From Thiomicrorhabdus arctica DSM 13458 (GTDB lineage Bacteria > Pseudomonadota > Gammaproteobacteria > Thiomicrospirales > Thiomicrospiraceae), in contig NZ_KB905899.1 of the NCBI RefSeq assembly GCF_000381085.1, positions 496,001-560,000 of the forward strand: DNA of 64,000 nucleotides, written 5' to 3'. This document shows, in pieces, positions 26,384 to 34,398 of this stretch. A program made the position numbers and the translations under genes. The notes beneath the pieces were generated by a model. The model made no database searches and had not been told where the DNA came from. It was given only the letters and a program-made list of their open reading frames with translations. Each line of letters starts with the position of its first letter. Position 1 is the stretch's first letter.

Positions 26384-27718
26384 TTAGTGTGGAGTATTCG
26401 CAATTAAGTGGGCTTGGCGTAATTTGATCGTGAGCATCATTAAAGGCGAATAAATGAATATGGATAAAATGATATTACCAATGACAATGGCTTCAAATAA
26501 GGTTTTAAATTCGAAAGCGTCCGGAATCATATGGACCATTAAAATAGACAAGCCACCTTTTACGCCTGCAAAAGTCAAAATTATCCACCAATCAGTGGTG
26601 ATGTTTTGCATTTTATCCGTTTTATTAGAGATCCACGCAAACTGACCCATCATCATGCCTCTGATAAAGGTGGTCACGACAAAGACCGATAATATTTCAC
26701 GCCAATAAAGACTTAACAAAGTGAGGTTAATCATTTCAGAAATTGAGACAAATAATATAACGTTGGCAAACAGGGCCGCAAAACCAATAAATCCTAAAAT
26801 AATAGTGCGATTTTTTTTGGTGGCTTTTAAATGTTTTAAACTTAAAAAGTTGGGTAAGTCTGTTGGAGGGTTTTTTTTAAGAGATTGACGTGATGAAAAT
26901 TGCGACATTGGTTTTCTGTCGGCTATATTAGGTTCAGTCTCACCCACGAAAGGTTCATCTGAATTGATTAAGCTATTGGCAAGCACCATTGAAACCACAA
27001 TGGCAAAAATACCGGCAAAATGAAAATGCTCGGCAATCAATAAAGCACTGTAAGCAATAATCAATAAAATGCCAGTTTCAGTAATGGGATCATCAGACAG
27101 TTTAAGCAGATACATCCCAATAATGCCGACAATTACCCCACTTAATAAGGCGCCACCAGTAGAGATTGAAAAGCTGGTGATAATTTCAGAGGTCGTCATC
27201 GGTTGACTCATTAGAGTGATCGCGATGGTAAAAATAGCAAATGCTGAGACGTCATTAAACAAGGATTCAGACTCGGCTAAAAACTTGAGTTTATGAGGCA
27301 ATTTAGTCGTGCTGAAAATAGAAGCAACCGTGACAGGGTCTGTTGCAATAACCATCGACATCAAAGCGATCATTGCAGGGACGCTCAATGCATAATTCGG
27401 CAACATAATCGGTTGTAGCAGCACACCTGCAAAAACGGATAATGTCACGGCAATGCCCGCAGTACTCATAACACTTAACCAATTGTCTTTTAAATCTTCG
27501 GTTTTGAGTTGCATTACATCGCCCATTAAGAGCAATGGCAGTAAGAATAATAATAGGTGATCGAATCCATCATCATTAATATTAATAGGGTGAATATTAA
27601 AATGCGCCAATAACGACACCGTAACAATCAGCGTAATAGGTAAAGGAATACGGATTTTTTCCTGAATGATCAAAGATAAAACCATTAGGGCAATAATCAT
27701 TAAACCAGCTTCTAACAT
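26384..27718 (-). CDS. CPA1-type sodium/proton antiporter
   Basis: A 444-aa membrane protein with about twelve hydrophobic segments. The conserved aspartate-containing motif AESESLFNDVSAFAIF (ND pair) near residue 150 and the VIATDPVTVASIF segment are typical of CPA1 exchangers. A polar cytoplasmic insert of about 50 residues (near 250-305, from DEPFVGETEPNIADRKP to KKN) interrupts the membrane part. Exchange of sodium or potassium for protons is the family role. The exact ion is not known. It is the first gene of a two-gene unit with the MFS exporter. Confidence 0.88.
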   Translation of the reverse strand: MLEAGLMIIALMVLSLIIQEKIRIPLPITLIVTVSLLAHFNIHPININDDGFDHLLLFLLPLLLMGDVMQLKTEDLKDNWLSVMSTAGIAVTLSVFAGVLLQPIMLPNYALSVPAMIALMSMVIATDPVTVASIFSTTKLPHKLKFLAESESLFNDVSAFAIFTIAITLMSQPMTTSEIITSFSISTGGALLSGVIVGIIGMYLLKLSDDPITETGILLIIAYSALLIAEHFHFAGIFAIVVSMVLANSLINSDEPFVGETEPNIADRKPMSQFSSRQSLKKNPPTDLPNFLSLKHLKATKKNRTIILGFIGFAALFANVILFVSISEMINLTLLSLYWREILSVFVVTTFIRGMMMGQFAWISNKTDKMQNITTDWWIILTFAGVKGGLSILMVHMIPDAFEFKTLFEAIVIGNIILSIFIYSPLMMLTIKLRQAHLIANTPH

Positions 27719-28029
27719 GCTATCGGTTCCTTATTTACGCTTAACTACTCTGTTCTTGAGGTTCTATGAGATGCATTGAACGATCGATTATAAGTTAAAT
27801 AAGCGGTTTTATAAGCAAAGTCGTAAAAATAAATAGAGTGGTTTTTGACCAGGCCTGGTCAGTTTTAAATTATTTATAATATGCAGTTAGCGAAGCCTTA
27901 TGATCTAAACCTTGTCGATGAACTGCTTTAAGGTTCTAACGGGTTAAAAAAATGGGGTTTTTGTTTATGGTCAGTGCTTGATTGGATAGGTTAAAATAGT
28001 GGCCTAATTTAATACATAAGTAGAAAATC
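27719..28029. other. 311-base region between divergent genes
   Basis: This region must hold promoters for the antiporter (minus) and the DUF2058 gene (plus). The only clear structure is the 16-bp palindrome at 27846-27861. No certain promoter was identified. Confidence 0.5.
27846..27861. repeat. CAGGCCTG element 10 (16-bp palindrome TGACCAGGCCTGGTCA)
   Basis: A perfect 16-bp palindrome between the divergent antiporter and DUF2058 genes. The identical 16-mer occurs at 56235-56250. No T run follows on either strand, so it is not an obvious terminator. Confidence 0.95.
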
Positions 28030-28581
28030 ATGGCAGGATCCCTATTTGATCAGCTGAAAAAAGCCGGTTTGGTTGATGACAAAAAAGCCCAAAAGGCCAA
28101 GAAAGAAAAGTATCAGCAAACGAAACAGAGTAAAGGCAAGAAGGGTCAGAAACCCGTTGTAAATGAAGTCACCAAGATCGCCGAAGAAGCGGCAAAGCAA
28201 AAAAATGAGCGTGACCTTCAACTAAACCTTGAGCGTAAGCAACAGCAAGAAAAGAAAGCGACTTTAGCCGAGTTACGTCAGATCATTGAGACAAATCGCA
28301 TGAGTGGTTTTGAGGGGGATGTTGTATACAACTTTGCCGATGAGAGCACCGTCAAAACATTGAGCGTGAATAAAAAGATACAACGAGCACTGGTAGCGGG
28401 TACCATTCGCTTAGCGCGTTTTGAAGGCGGTTATGCTCTGATTCCGATCGAAGCGGCGAACAAGGTTGATCAACGTGATCATTCAGTATTGATTTCAATG
28501 GCCGTAGTCGATGAGTCGATCTCGCAAGAAGACCAAGATTACTATGCCCAGTTTGAAGTGCCAGATGATCTGATCTGGTAA
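28030..28581 (+). CDS. DUF2058 (YaiL-like) protein
   Basis: A 183-aa protein with a highly charged, lysine-rich N-terminal half (MAGSLFDQLKKAGLVDDKKA, then long KKE/KQ runs to about residue 90), likely a coiled coil. A small folded C-terminal domain contains YNFADESTVKTLSVN and RLARFEGGYALIP. These are the marks of the DUF2058/YaiL family, thought to act on nucleic acid or in nucleoprotein complexes but without a proven function. It is followed by a strong terminator hairpin shared with the convergent FKBP gene. Confidence 0.85.
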   Translation: MAGSLFDQLKKAGLVDDKKAQKAKKEKYQQTKQSKGKKGQKPVVNEVTKIAEEAAKQKNERDLQLNLERKQQQEKKATLAELRQIIETNRMSGFEGDVVYNFADESTVKTLSVNKKIQRALVAGTIRLARFEGGYALIPIEAANKVDQRDHSVLISMAVVDESISQEDQDYYAQFEVPDDLIW

Positions 28582-28652
28582 AATCAAACGTCATTCATTT
28601 TTCAAATCGACTAGGTCTGATCGATTCGTGTTTAATTTGTTAGGCATAAAAA

Positions 28653-28692
28653 AAGCAACATAAAGTGAGTTTAAACTCACTTTATGTTGCTT
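28653..28692. terminator. Terminator, perfect 40-bp palindrome between convergent genes
   Basis: AAGCAACATAAAGTGAGTTT is followed directly by its exact complement. The minus strand has TTTTTT after the stem, so it terminates the FKBP gene, and on the plus strand it ends the DUF2058 transcript. Convergent genes share it. Confidence 0.93.
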
Positions 28693-28736
28693 AGATTTAT
28701 GGTTTTTTAATGAAACTTAATTCCAACCTTTGAAGG

Positions 28737-29357
28737 TTATGAAATGATATTAAGTAACTCTACGTCAAAAATTAACGCTGAAAATGGAGCTATCTTTGCG
28801 CCAGAACCTTGTGAACCATAGGCGAGCTCTTGAGGCACATACAAACGCCATTTTGACCCTTGAGGCATTATTTGTAATGCTTCCGTCCAACCGGCGATAA
28901 CGCGATTCACTGGAAACTCAGCGGGTTGACCACGTTCAACAGAACTATCAAAAACCGTTCCATCAATTAAGGTCCCGTGGTAATGCGTTGAAACGACAGA
29001 ATCCGCCGTTGGTAAAGCGCCTTCACCGGCGATAATGATTTCATATTGCAGACCTGAATCCGTGACAAAAACGCCATCCTTCTGAGCATTTGCCGCTAAA
29101 AACTCTTCACCTTCAACGCCCGCAACCTTAGCCAACTCGGCTTGCTTTGCTTGCATAATCTCGTTGATTTCTTCAAAAGCCTTCGCAAATGCCTCTTGGC
29201 TAACTGGGCTCTCTGTGCCTTCTAAAGAGTCAATGACACCGGCTGCAACCGCTTGAGCGTTAATTCCTTCAAAAGGGTCAGAAGCCAATTGATCACCCAT
29301 TTGGCGACCAATACCATAGCTTACAATATCAGGGGTAGTCGTAAAGTTGTTAGACAT
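28737..29357 (-). CDS. FKBP-type peptidyl-prolyl isomerase, FklB/FkpA-like
   Basis: The product has 206 aa from the ATG at 29357 (MSNNFTTTPDIVSYGIGRQMG). Fourteen extra residues from a longer frame are hydrophobic and could be mistaken for a signal peptide, but the shorter start matches the FklB family. Residues 1-95 form the helical dimerisation domain. The C-terminal FKBP domain has DSVVSTHYHGTLIDGTVFDSSVERGQPAEFPVNRVIAGWTEAL and YGSQGSGAKIAPFSALIFDVELL. It catalyses proline isomerisation in folding. The location is probably the cytoplasm if the short start is right. Confidence 0.88.
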   Translation of the reverse strand: MSNNFTTTPDIVSYGIGRQMGDQLASDPFEGINAQAVAAGVIDSLEGTESPVSQEAFAKAFEEINEIMQAKQAELAKVAGVEGEEFLAANAQKDGVFVTDSGLQYEIIIAGEGALPTADSVVSTHYHGTLIDGTVFDSSVERGQPAEFPVNRVIAGWTEALQIMPQGSKWRLYVPQELAYGSQGSGAKIAPFSALIFDVELLNIIS

Positions 29358-30099
29358 AATTAGAAATCCAGTAGATAAAAAAAAGAGTAATTTTAGCATA
29401 AAACATAAGTAAAGATAAACGTAAGGGAGTGGACGTATTAAAGGTTCAGAATAGTTTATAAATTTTGGTGGGTTTACTCATGTGAAGCAAATACACGCTT
29501 TTAATGTCAGAGAAGGGAGTTCTCTTCGGCTATGCCAATCCCTGGATTAGGTTTCATGCTAAGACCCTTCCATATTATCAACAGAGGATAGCAATTTTAA
29601 ATAGCTCATAATGTGAAGGAAGGTCTTTTGAATCATTGCTAACGTCTGTTTTTTCAGCTTTGGTTTATAGCAATCTAGGCGGTGGTATAAAAGCCTGCAC
29701 ATCAAGCTGAAGATCTAATGGGATGGATTGGATATTGTTATCCATAAAGCAATCACTGAATGCGTTAATTATCTCCTTTTGCTCGAGATCTGGGCACTCA
29801 ATTACATCCAAATTATTATTTGGCAGAAAATTCGTTAGAATTTTGTCGTGTGCCACGAATATTGCGCCGAGCAACCTGTTCAATATCCCTCTAAATAGAG
29901 TCCACTATCATTATTGAACGTATTGGCAATCAAACCAGCACCATTCTGACGGATGTTGTCATTCAAATTACCTGCCTTCTAGGTTTATATATTAATGTTG
30001 ATGGCATTGTTGTCAGGGAGGTAACAGAAGGCTACCTATTTAAGCGAGAGGGTATACACAGTAAATGAATCAATCAAAAAATATCACCAGGTCGGGTCA
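29358..30099. other. 742-base region with only degraded open frames
   Basis: Open frames here are short and disagree in strand. 29665-29883 (minus, 72 codons, TTG start) has some protein-like composition (IECPDLEQKEIINAFSDC) but no homology I recognise. 29895-30068 (plus, 57 codons) has no start codon. The inverted repeat AAGACC...GGTCTT near 29570-29632 has a long loop. It may be the remains of one or two genes. Confidence 0.45.
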
Positions 30100-30834
30100 T
30101 TATTTTTTAATGTGTAAACGAATGCCAGTGATGATGGTAATCAAAATCAGTAGGGCGAATAGATCCAATAACCATGGTCCGATAGGCCCTATAAAATATC
30201 CATTATGCAGTTCTAGAATAATTTTTTCCAAAGTTAAACCGGAAGGAGCTAGAGCGAGTAGTTTGGTTTTTAAGGTTTCTGGTAAAGGGTTATTAGTCAG
30301 TGCTTCAGTAGTCATCTTAAAGGTTGACGTTGCATTATCTGTATTAAGGACAAATTCACTGTACTCTGCATTTAATGACCATACCTGCTGATCTGTCATG
30401 AGATAAATCTGTTGCTGACTTACAAAAAGTTGAGACTCATTTTGTTTTTGAAGCTTTTCAGGCAAAGGAATTAAGTCAATTAACTCTCCTGCACTGCTCA
30501 AAAAAGCAACCTGGCTCGCTTGCTTGATAAATAGAAACGGTTCATGGGGAAGTATTTGGTAAATTTCTCCTTGCAATGGGAGTAATTTATCATCCCAATA
30601 AAGGTTTTGATTGCTGCGGGTAATCCAATGCTGATTGACCGAAAAAGATTGAGATACTACGGCTGCTGATTGTCCATACCATTTTAGTAATAAAGGGTTT
30701 TTTATGTCAATATTAGGTAAGTCGAGTGCTTTACTGTGGTTGAGCAAAACACCACTTAGTGTGAGGTACACTAAACCAAATGCCATAACCCATGCCAAGG
30801 AACGATGCAGTTTACGTGCGCTAGGTTTATTCAT
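30100..30834 (-). CDS. PepSY-associated transmembrane protein
   Basis: A 244-aa protein with an N-terminal transmembrane segment (about 14-32, WVMAFGLVYLTLSGVLLNH) after a basic KLHRSLAW start, and a C-terminal one (about 217-240, LLDLFALLILITIITGIRL). The pattern of R-x-x-H-x-x-L-x-W and GVLLNH is seen in PepSY-TM proteins. The central part is periplasmic and beta-rich. PepSY-TM proteins often occur with ferric reductase or flavin genes. It lies 11 bases after the FMN-binding gene in a three-gene operon. Confidence 0.82.
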   Translation of the reverse strand: MNKPSARKLHRSLAWVMAFGLVYLTLSGVLLNHSKALDLPNIDIKNPLLLKWYGQSAAVVSQSFSVNQHWITRSNQNLYWDDKLLPLQGEIYQILPHEPFLFIKQASQVAFLSSAGELIDLIPLPEKLQKQNESQLFVSQQQIYLMTDQQVWSLNAEYSEFVLNTDNATSTFKMTTEALTNNPLPETLKTKLLALAPSGLTLEKIILELHNGYFIGPIGPWLLDLFALLILITIITGIRLHIKK

Positions 30835-30845
30835 GCTTTGGGACC

Positions 30846-31493
30846 TTAATGGTTTGTAAGTGAATGCGTTTTAACAGGGGCTGGTGTTAACTGTTTAGCA
30901 CTACCTTGTTTTGTGTCGATATGCTGTTGCAACAGCAAAGCCAGTTTAGACAACTTGGTGACGGCTCGCACCGAAAGGGTTGCGCCACTGATGCCATCAA
31001 TATGCGTGGTTAAATCGATATTATTGAGATCAACGGGAGATTTTAATGCAATTCCATCAAATTGCTGAGTAAATGTTGGCAGTTCGACTTCCCAACCACG
31101 GCTCTCTCTAAATTTGAGAATCCGAAGGCTTTTTATCTGTTGGTTTTGAATGACAATACCTACAGTAATCGGTTTATGTTTGCCGATTTCCTCTAGAATC
31201 CATACCGTTTTACGATTATCATCGCGACCACTTTGCCAATAAGGAACTCTTAACGTGTAGTAGGGGTGGTCAAGTACGAGGGTAACCTGCTTTTTTACCT
31301 CGCCTGTTAACCATTGATACTGTTTGTTCGGGTTCTCTTGTAGGTGAGAAGCTAAAAAAGCCGCACTCTCTTCAGAGAGTGCAGCGGCATGAATTTGTGC
31401 GCTAAAGCTAATCAAGCCAACCAAGAGCAAGGCTCTGATAGGCTTGGATGATATCTGTTTAGCGGAAACCAAAAAAAGTGCTAAATTATTCAT
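30846..31493 (-). CDS. Exported FMN-binding-domain protein
   Basis: A 215-aa protein with a signal peptide (LLLVGLISFSAQIHA). The FMN-binding domain is at the C-terminal half, with the covalent flavinylation motif D-G-I-S-G-A-T-L-S near residue 165: the Ser/Thr after SGAT is where an ApbE enzyme attaches FMN in RnfG/NqrC-like proteins. No apbE gene is seen in the window. Its start overlaps the porin stop codon by one base (TAATG), so it is translationally coupled to the porin. Confidence 0.85.
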   Translation of the reverse strand: MNNLALFLVSAKQISSKPIRALLLVGLISFSAQIHAAALSEESAAFLASHLQENPNKQYQWLTGEVKKQVTLVLDHPYYTLRVPYWQSGRDDNRKTVWILEEIGKHKPITVGIVIQNQQIKSLRILKFRESRGWEVELPTFTQQFDGIALKSPVDLNNIDLTTHIDGISGATLSVRAVTKLSKLALLLQQHIDTKQGSAKQLTPAPVKTHSLTNH

Positions 31494-32680
31494 TAGAAAC
31501 TATAACCAACTCCTAAGTTGATTCCATTTTGTTCAGTACTGCCTACCTTTTTAAGCTGGTAATCCGCTTTAAAGACGACCTGCTTGTGTGGCCAATAGTT
31601 TACACCAAAGTCTGTTTGTGTGTTTTTGTTCGCGTCAATGGTCGTTGTATTCCACTCATTATAGCGAGCAAATACACCCCAATTTTCAGAAATTTTATAA
31701 CTTGGTTCTAGATAATAACCGTATTGTTTGTCAGCATTATTAGACTTAGCGGCATTACCTTCAATATCCCACTGTGCATAAAGTGCTTTGGCGGTGAAAT
31801 TTTCTTTTGAATAGATTATGTGTGTTTCCAATAGTGTAGCGGCACCCGCATCGGTCAACTGACTCTGGCTAATATTGCTTTCATGACGTGCTGTAGCGGC
31901 AAGTTCTAGACCTGGAATCCCTGTGTATTTCAGACGCCCTGTGTAGGCAAGGTCAGAGGCTATGGCTTTGCTACTTTTTTGGCGACCTTTACGAATATTG
32001 AACCCATCAGGTGTATTGAGGCCTTCTGAAACCACCAAATCATAACTTAAACCTGAGTTCGTAATACCATTTAGGGAGGCACCAGCACTCCACCAGGTCG
32101 CTGGAATGATCTCCTTTTCTACAGGGTTTCGTTCAGTCCCATAAAAAGTGTTGGGTTCGTGAGTTTCATTGAGAATACCCACTGGCACTAATGTCATACC
32201 TACTCTGGTTTTCAACTGTTTGGTTAAATCCATTTCAATATAAGCTTGTTCAAGCTCAACTTCACCATTCTGGCCGTCACCGGCGATACTATGCTCTAAT
32301 TCAAACTCTGAAAAGAAACGGATTTTTTCATTAAAATCATGACCAAAGAAAAGTACAAAACGGTGGAAGTCGACCTCTGGTGTTTTACCTTCTATATTAT
32401 TGTAATGCAGTTCGCCATAACCACCAATGTGGGTTTTTGAAGCAACTTGAGAATGAGCAGAGCTTTCTGAACTGACTCTAGTTTGAGTTTCCATTTTGTC
32501 TGCTAATGCATTCATTTGAGATTGCAGCGTGTTAATCTCAGATTGTAATTCAGGCATAGTTGCTGCATGGCTTGATCCTGCAAAAAGTGCGATGGCTACT
32601 GCTGTACTCAAAGCTGTTTTGCGTGGAATAAAATTGGCAGTAAGCTGGTTTTTCAAGTTGGTGTTTATCTTAAGTGACAT
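31493..32680 (-). CDS. Outer-membrane porin (phosphate-selective-porin-like)
   Basis: The product has 395 aa from the ATG at 32680 (MSLKINTNLKNQ); a longer frame from 32722 adds 14 unlikely residues. It has a signal peptide (TALSTAVAIALFAGSSHA) and then a coiled-coil stretch (LQSEINTLQSQMNALADKM) before the barrel. It has many amphipathic strands and ends in LGVGYSF with the terminal phenylalanine needed for barrel assembly. Such porins are often specific for anions or organics, but the substrate is unknown. It is the first gene of an operon with the FMN-binding and PepSY genes. Confidence 0.83.
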   Translation of the reverse strand: MSLKINTNLKNQLTANFIPRKTALSTAVAIALFAGSSHAATMPELQSEINTLQSQMNALADKMETQTRVSSESSAHSQVASKTHIGGYGELHYNNIEGKTPEVDFHRFVLFFGHDFNEKIRFFSEFELEHSIAGDGQNGEVELEQAYIEMDLTKQLKTRVGMTLVPVGILNETHEPNTFYGTERNPVEKEIIPATWWSAGASLNGITNSGLSYDLVVSEGLNTPDGFNIRKGRQKSSKAIASDLAYTGRLKYTGIPGLELAATARHESNISQSQLTDAGAATLLETHIIYSKENFTAKALYAQWDIEGNAAKSNNADKQYGYYLEPSYKISENWGVFARYNEWNTTTIDANKNTQTDFGVNYWPHKQVVFKADYQLKKVGSTEQNGINLGVGYSF

Positions 32681-32739
32681 AAACTTCTCTCTAAAAGTAA
32701 ATTGTAAAAATAGTGCTCTCATAGTTTTTAGTACAAATA

Positions 32740-32825
32740 ATCTAAATGCTAACGATTCGTATTACGTATACTAGTTAAGTTCCTTTCTTAAGTCAAATCT
32801 AAATGTTAATTACTTTCATTTAGAT
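32740..32825. promoter_or_regulatory. Repeated ATCTAAATG elements upstream of the porin operon
   Basis: ATCTAAATG occurs as a direct repeat at 32740-32748 and 32797-32805, and inverted (CATTTAGAT) at 32817-32825. The last two make a perfect 9-bp inverted repeat with an 11-base spacer. TAACGATTCGTATTA follows the first copy and resembles a Fur box only weakly. The group lies 60-145 bases upstream of the porin start codon and also upstream of rimO. It is a candidate operator. Confidence 0.55.
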
Positions 32826-32980
32826 GTGTATTAGAAGGATATAACGGACTTATTTGGGTCGACTTGAGGTGTGAAATCCATGTCCTAAAAGCACTTTGTC
32901 TTAGGAACAGTGTTAAATAGTGTGTGAAGTGTCCTGCATCAGTTAAAATACACGCAATTAAAATGAACGAGAGAAACTTC

Positions 32981-34354
32981 ATGTCTATAGAACAACCAAC
33001 GGTCGGTGTCATCAGCTTAGGCTGTCCAAAAGCAACAGTGGATACAGAGCGGATTTTGACGCAGCTTAGAACCGAAGGATATCAGTTAACCAACAGTTAT
33101 GAAGATGCTGATACGGTCATTGTCAATACCTGTGGCTTTATCGACAGTGCCGTTCAAGAGTCTTTAGATACTATCGGTGAAGCGTTGGCCGAGAATGGGA
33201 AGGTCATCGTCACAGGGTGTTTAGGTGCCAGAGCGGAAGAAATCACTGCGGTGCATCCTAAGGTGTTAGCGGTATCAGGACCTGCAGCTTATGAAGAAGT
33301 GGTTTCTGCCGTGCATAATGTGATTGCACCTCCAGCACATAATCCATTTGTTGATTTAGTACCTCCTCAAGGCATTAAACTGACACCAAAACATTACGCC
33401 TACTTAAAAATATCAGAAGGCTGTAACCACCGTTGTACTTTCTGCATTATACCTTCTATGCGTGGCGATTTAGTAAGTCGCCCAGTGAGTGATGTGCTTA
33501 ATGAAGCCAAACGTCTAAAAGACGCCGGAGTTAAAGAATTATTGGTAGTGTCGCAAGATACGGCCGCTTACGGTGTCGATGTGAAATATAAGACAGAGTT
33601 TGCAGAAGGTCGTCCGACGAAGACGTCCATGACCGGTTTGTCTGAAGCTTTAGGCGAATTAGGGGGGGTAGGTGAGTTCTGGGTGCGTTTGCATTATGTT
33701 TACCCATATCCGAATGTTGAAGAAGTTATACCTTTAATGGCAGAAGGTAAAATATTGCCTTATTTGGACATGCCTTTACAACATGCCAATGCACGTGTCT
33801 TAAAAGCGATGAAACGCCCAGGAAATGTTGAAAAAACGCTTGAACGTATTAAGAAATGGCGTGAAGCAGTTCCAGATTTGACCATTCGTTCGACTTTCAT
33901 TGTGGGCTTCCCAGGGGAAACTGAGGAAGAGTTTCAAGACCTATTGGATTTCTTAGCAGAAGCACAATTAGATCGTGTTGGTTGCTTCCAGTACTCTCCG
34001 GTCACGGGTGCGGTTGCCAATGAGATTGCAGAAGCGATTCCGGATGAGATTAAGCAAGAGCGTTATGATCGTTTTATGCAGACTCAGCAAGTCATCAGTA
34101 CCGCGAAGATGCAAGCTAAAATCGGTAAAGTGATGCAGGTCTTGGTTGATGAAATTGACGATCAAGGTGCAATTGCACGTTCACCGGCAGATGCTCCCGA
34201 AATTGATGGTCTCGTGTTCATTGAAGAGGGTTTCCATTTACAGCCGGGTCAATTTGTCACCGTAGAGATTGTGGCTGCAGATGAATATGATCTGTGGGCG
34301 CGTCCCGTCGTTGAATTTGTTGACCAGGAAACGTCTTATATTGAATTAGGTTAG
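32981..34354 (+). CDS. rimO: Ribosomal protein S12 methylthiotransferase RimO
   Basis: A radical-SAM enzyme that methylthiolates Asp89 of ribosomal protein S12. The product has 457 aa from the ATG at 32981 ([15 protein letters not shown]); a longer frame starting at 32924 has no better site. The N-terminal cluster cysteines are at about 15, 51 and 80. The SAM cluster is CNHRCTFC (Cys148, 152, 155) followed by [17 protein letters not shown] domain ends the protein. A run of seven G occurs at 33662-33668 inside the coding sequence. The gene is convergent with the PhnD-GGDEF-EAL gene. Confidence 0.95.
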   Translation: MSIEQPTVGVISLGCPKATVDTERILTQLRTEGYQLTNSYEDADTVIVNTCGFIDSAVQESLDTIGEALAENGKVIVTGCLGARAEEITAVHPKVLAVSGPAAYEEVVSAVHNVIAPPAHNPFVDLVPPQGIKLTPKHYAYLKISEGCNHRCTFCIIPSMRGDLVSRPVSDVLNEAKRLKDAGVKELLVVSQDTAAYGVDVKYKTEFAEGRPTKTSMTGLSEALGELGGVGEFWVRLHYVYPYPNVEEVIPLMAEGKILPYLDMPLQHANARVLKAMKRPGNVEKTLERIKKWREAVPDLTIRSTFIVGFPGETEEEFQDLLDFLAEAQLDRVGCFQYSPVTGAVANEIAEAIPDEIKQERYDRFMQTQQVISTAKMQAKIGKVMQVLVDEIDDQGAIARSPADAPEIDGLVFIEEGFHLQPGQFVTVEIVAADEYDLWARPVVEFVDQETSYIELG

Positions 34355-34398
34355 TCTCTGATTAGATTGATTCGGTAAGGTTAAATGAGGGTACCCTT

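Noticed and set aside
32749-32768. Fur box near the porin operon
   Set aside because: Only about 11 of 19 positions fit the classical consensus. It is kept as a weak note, not called as a site.
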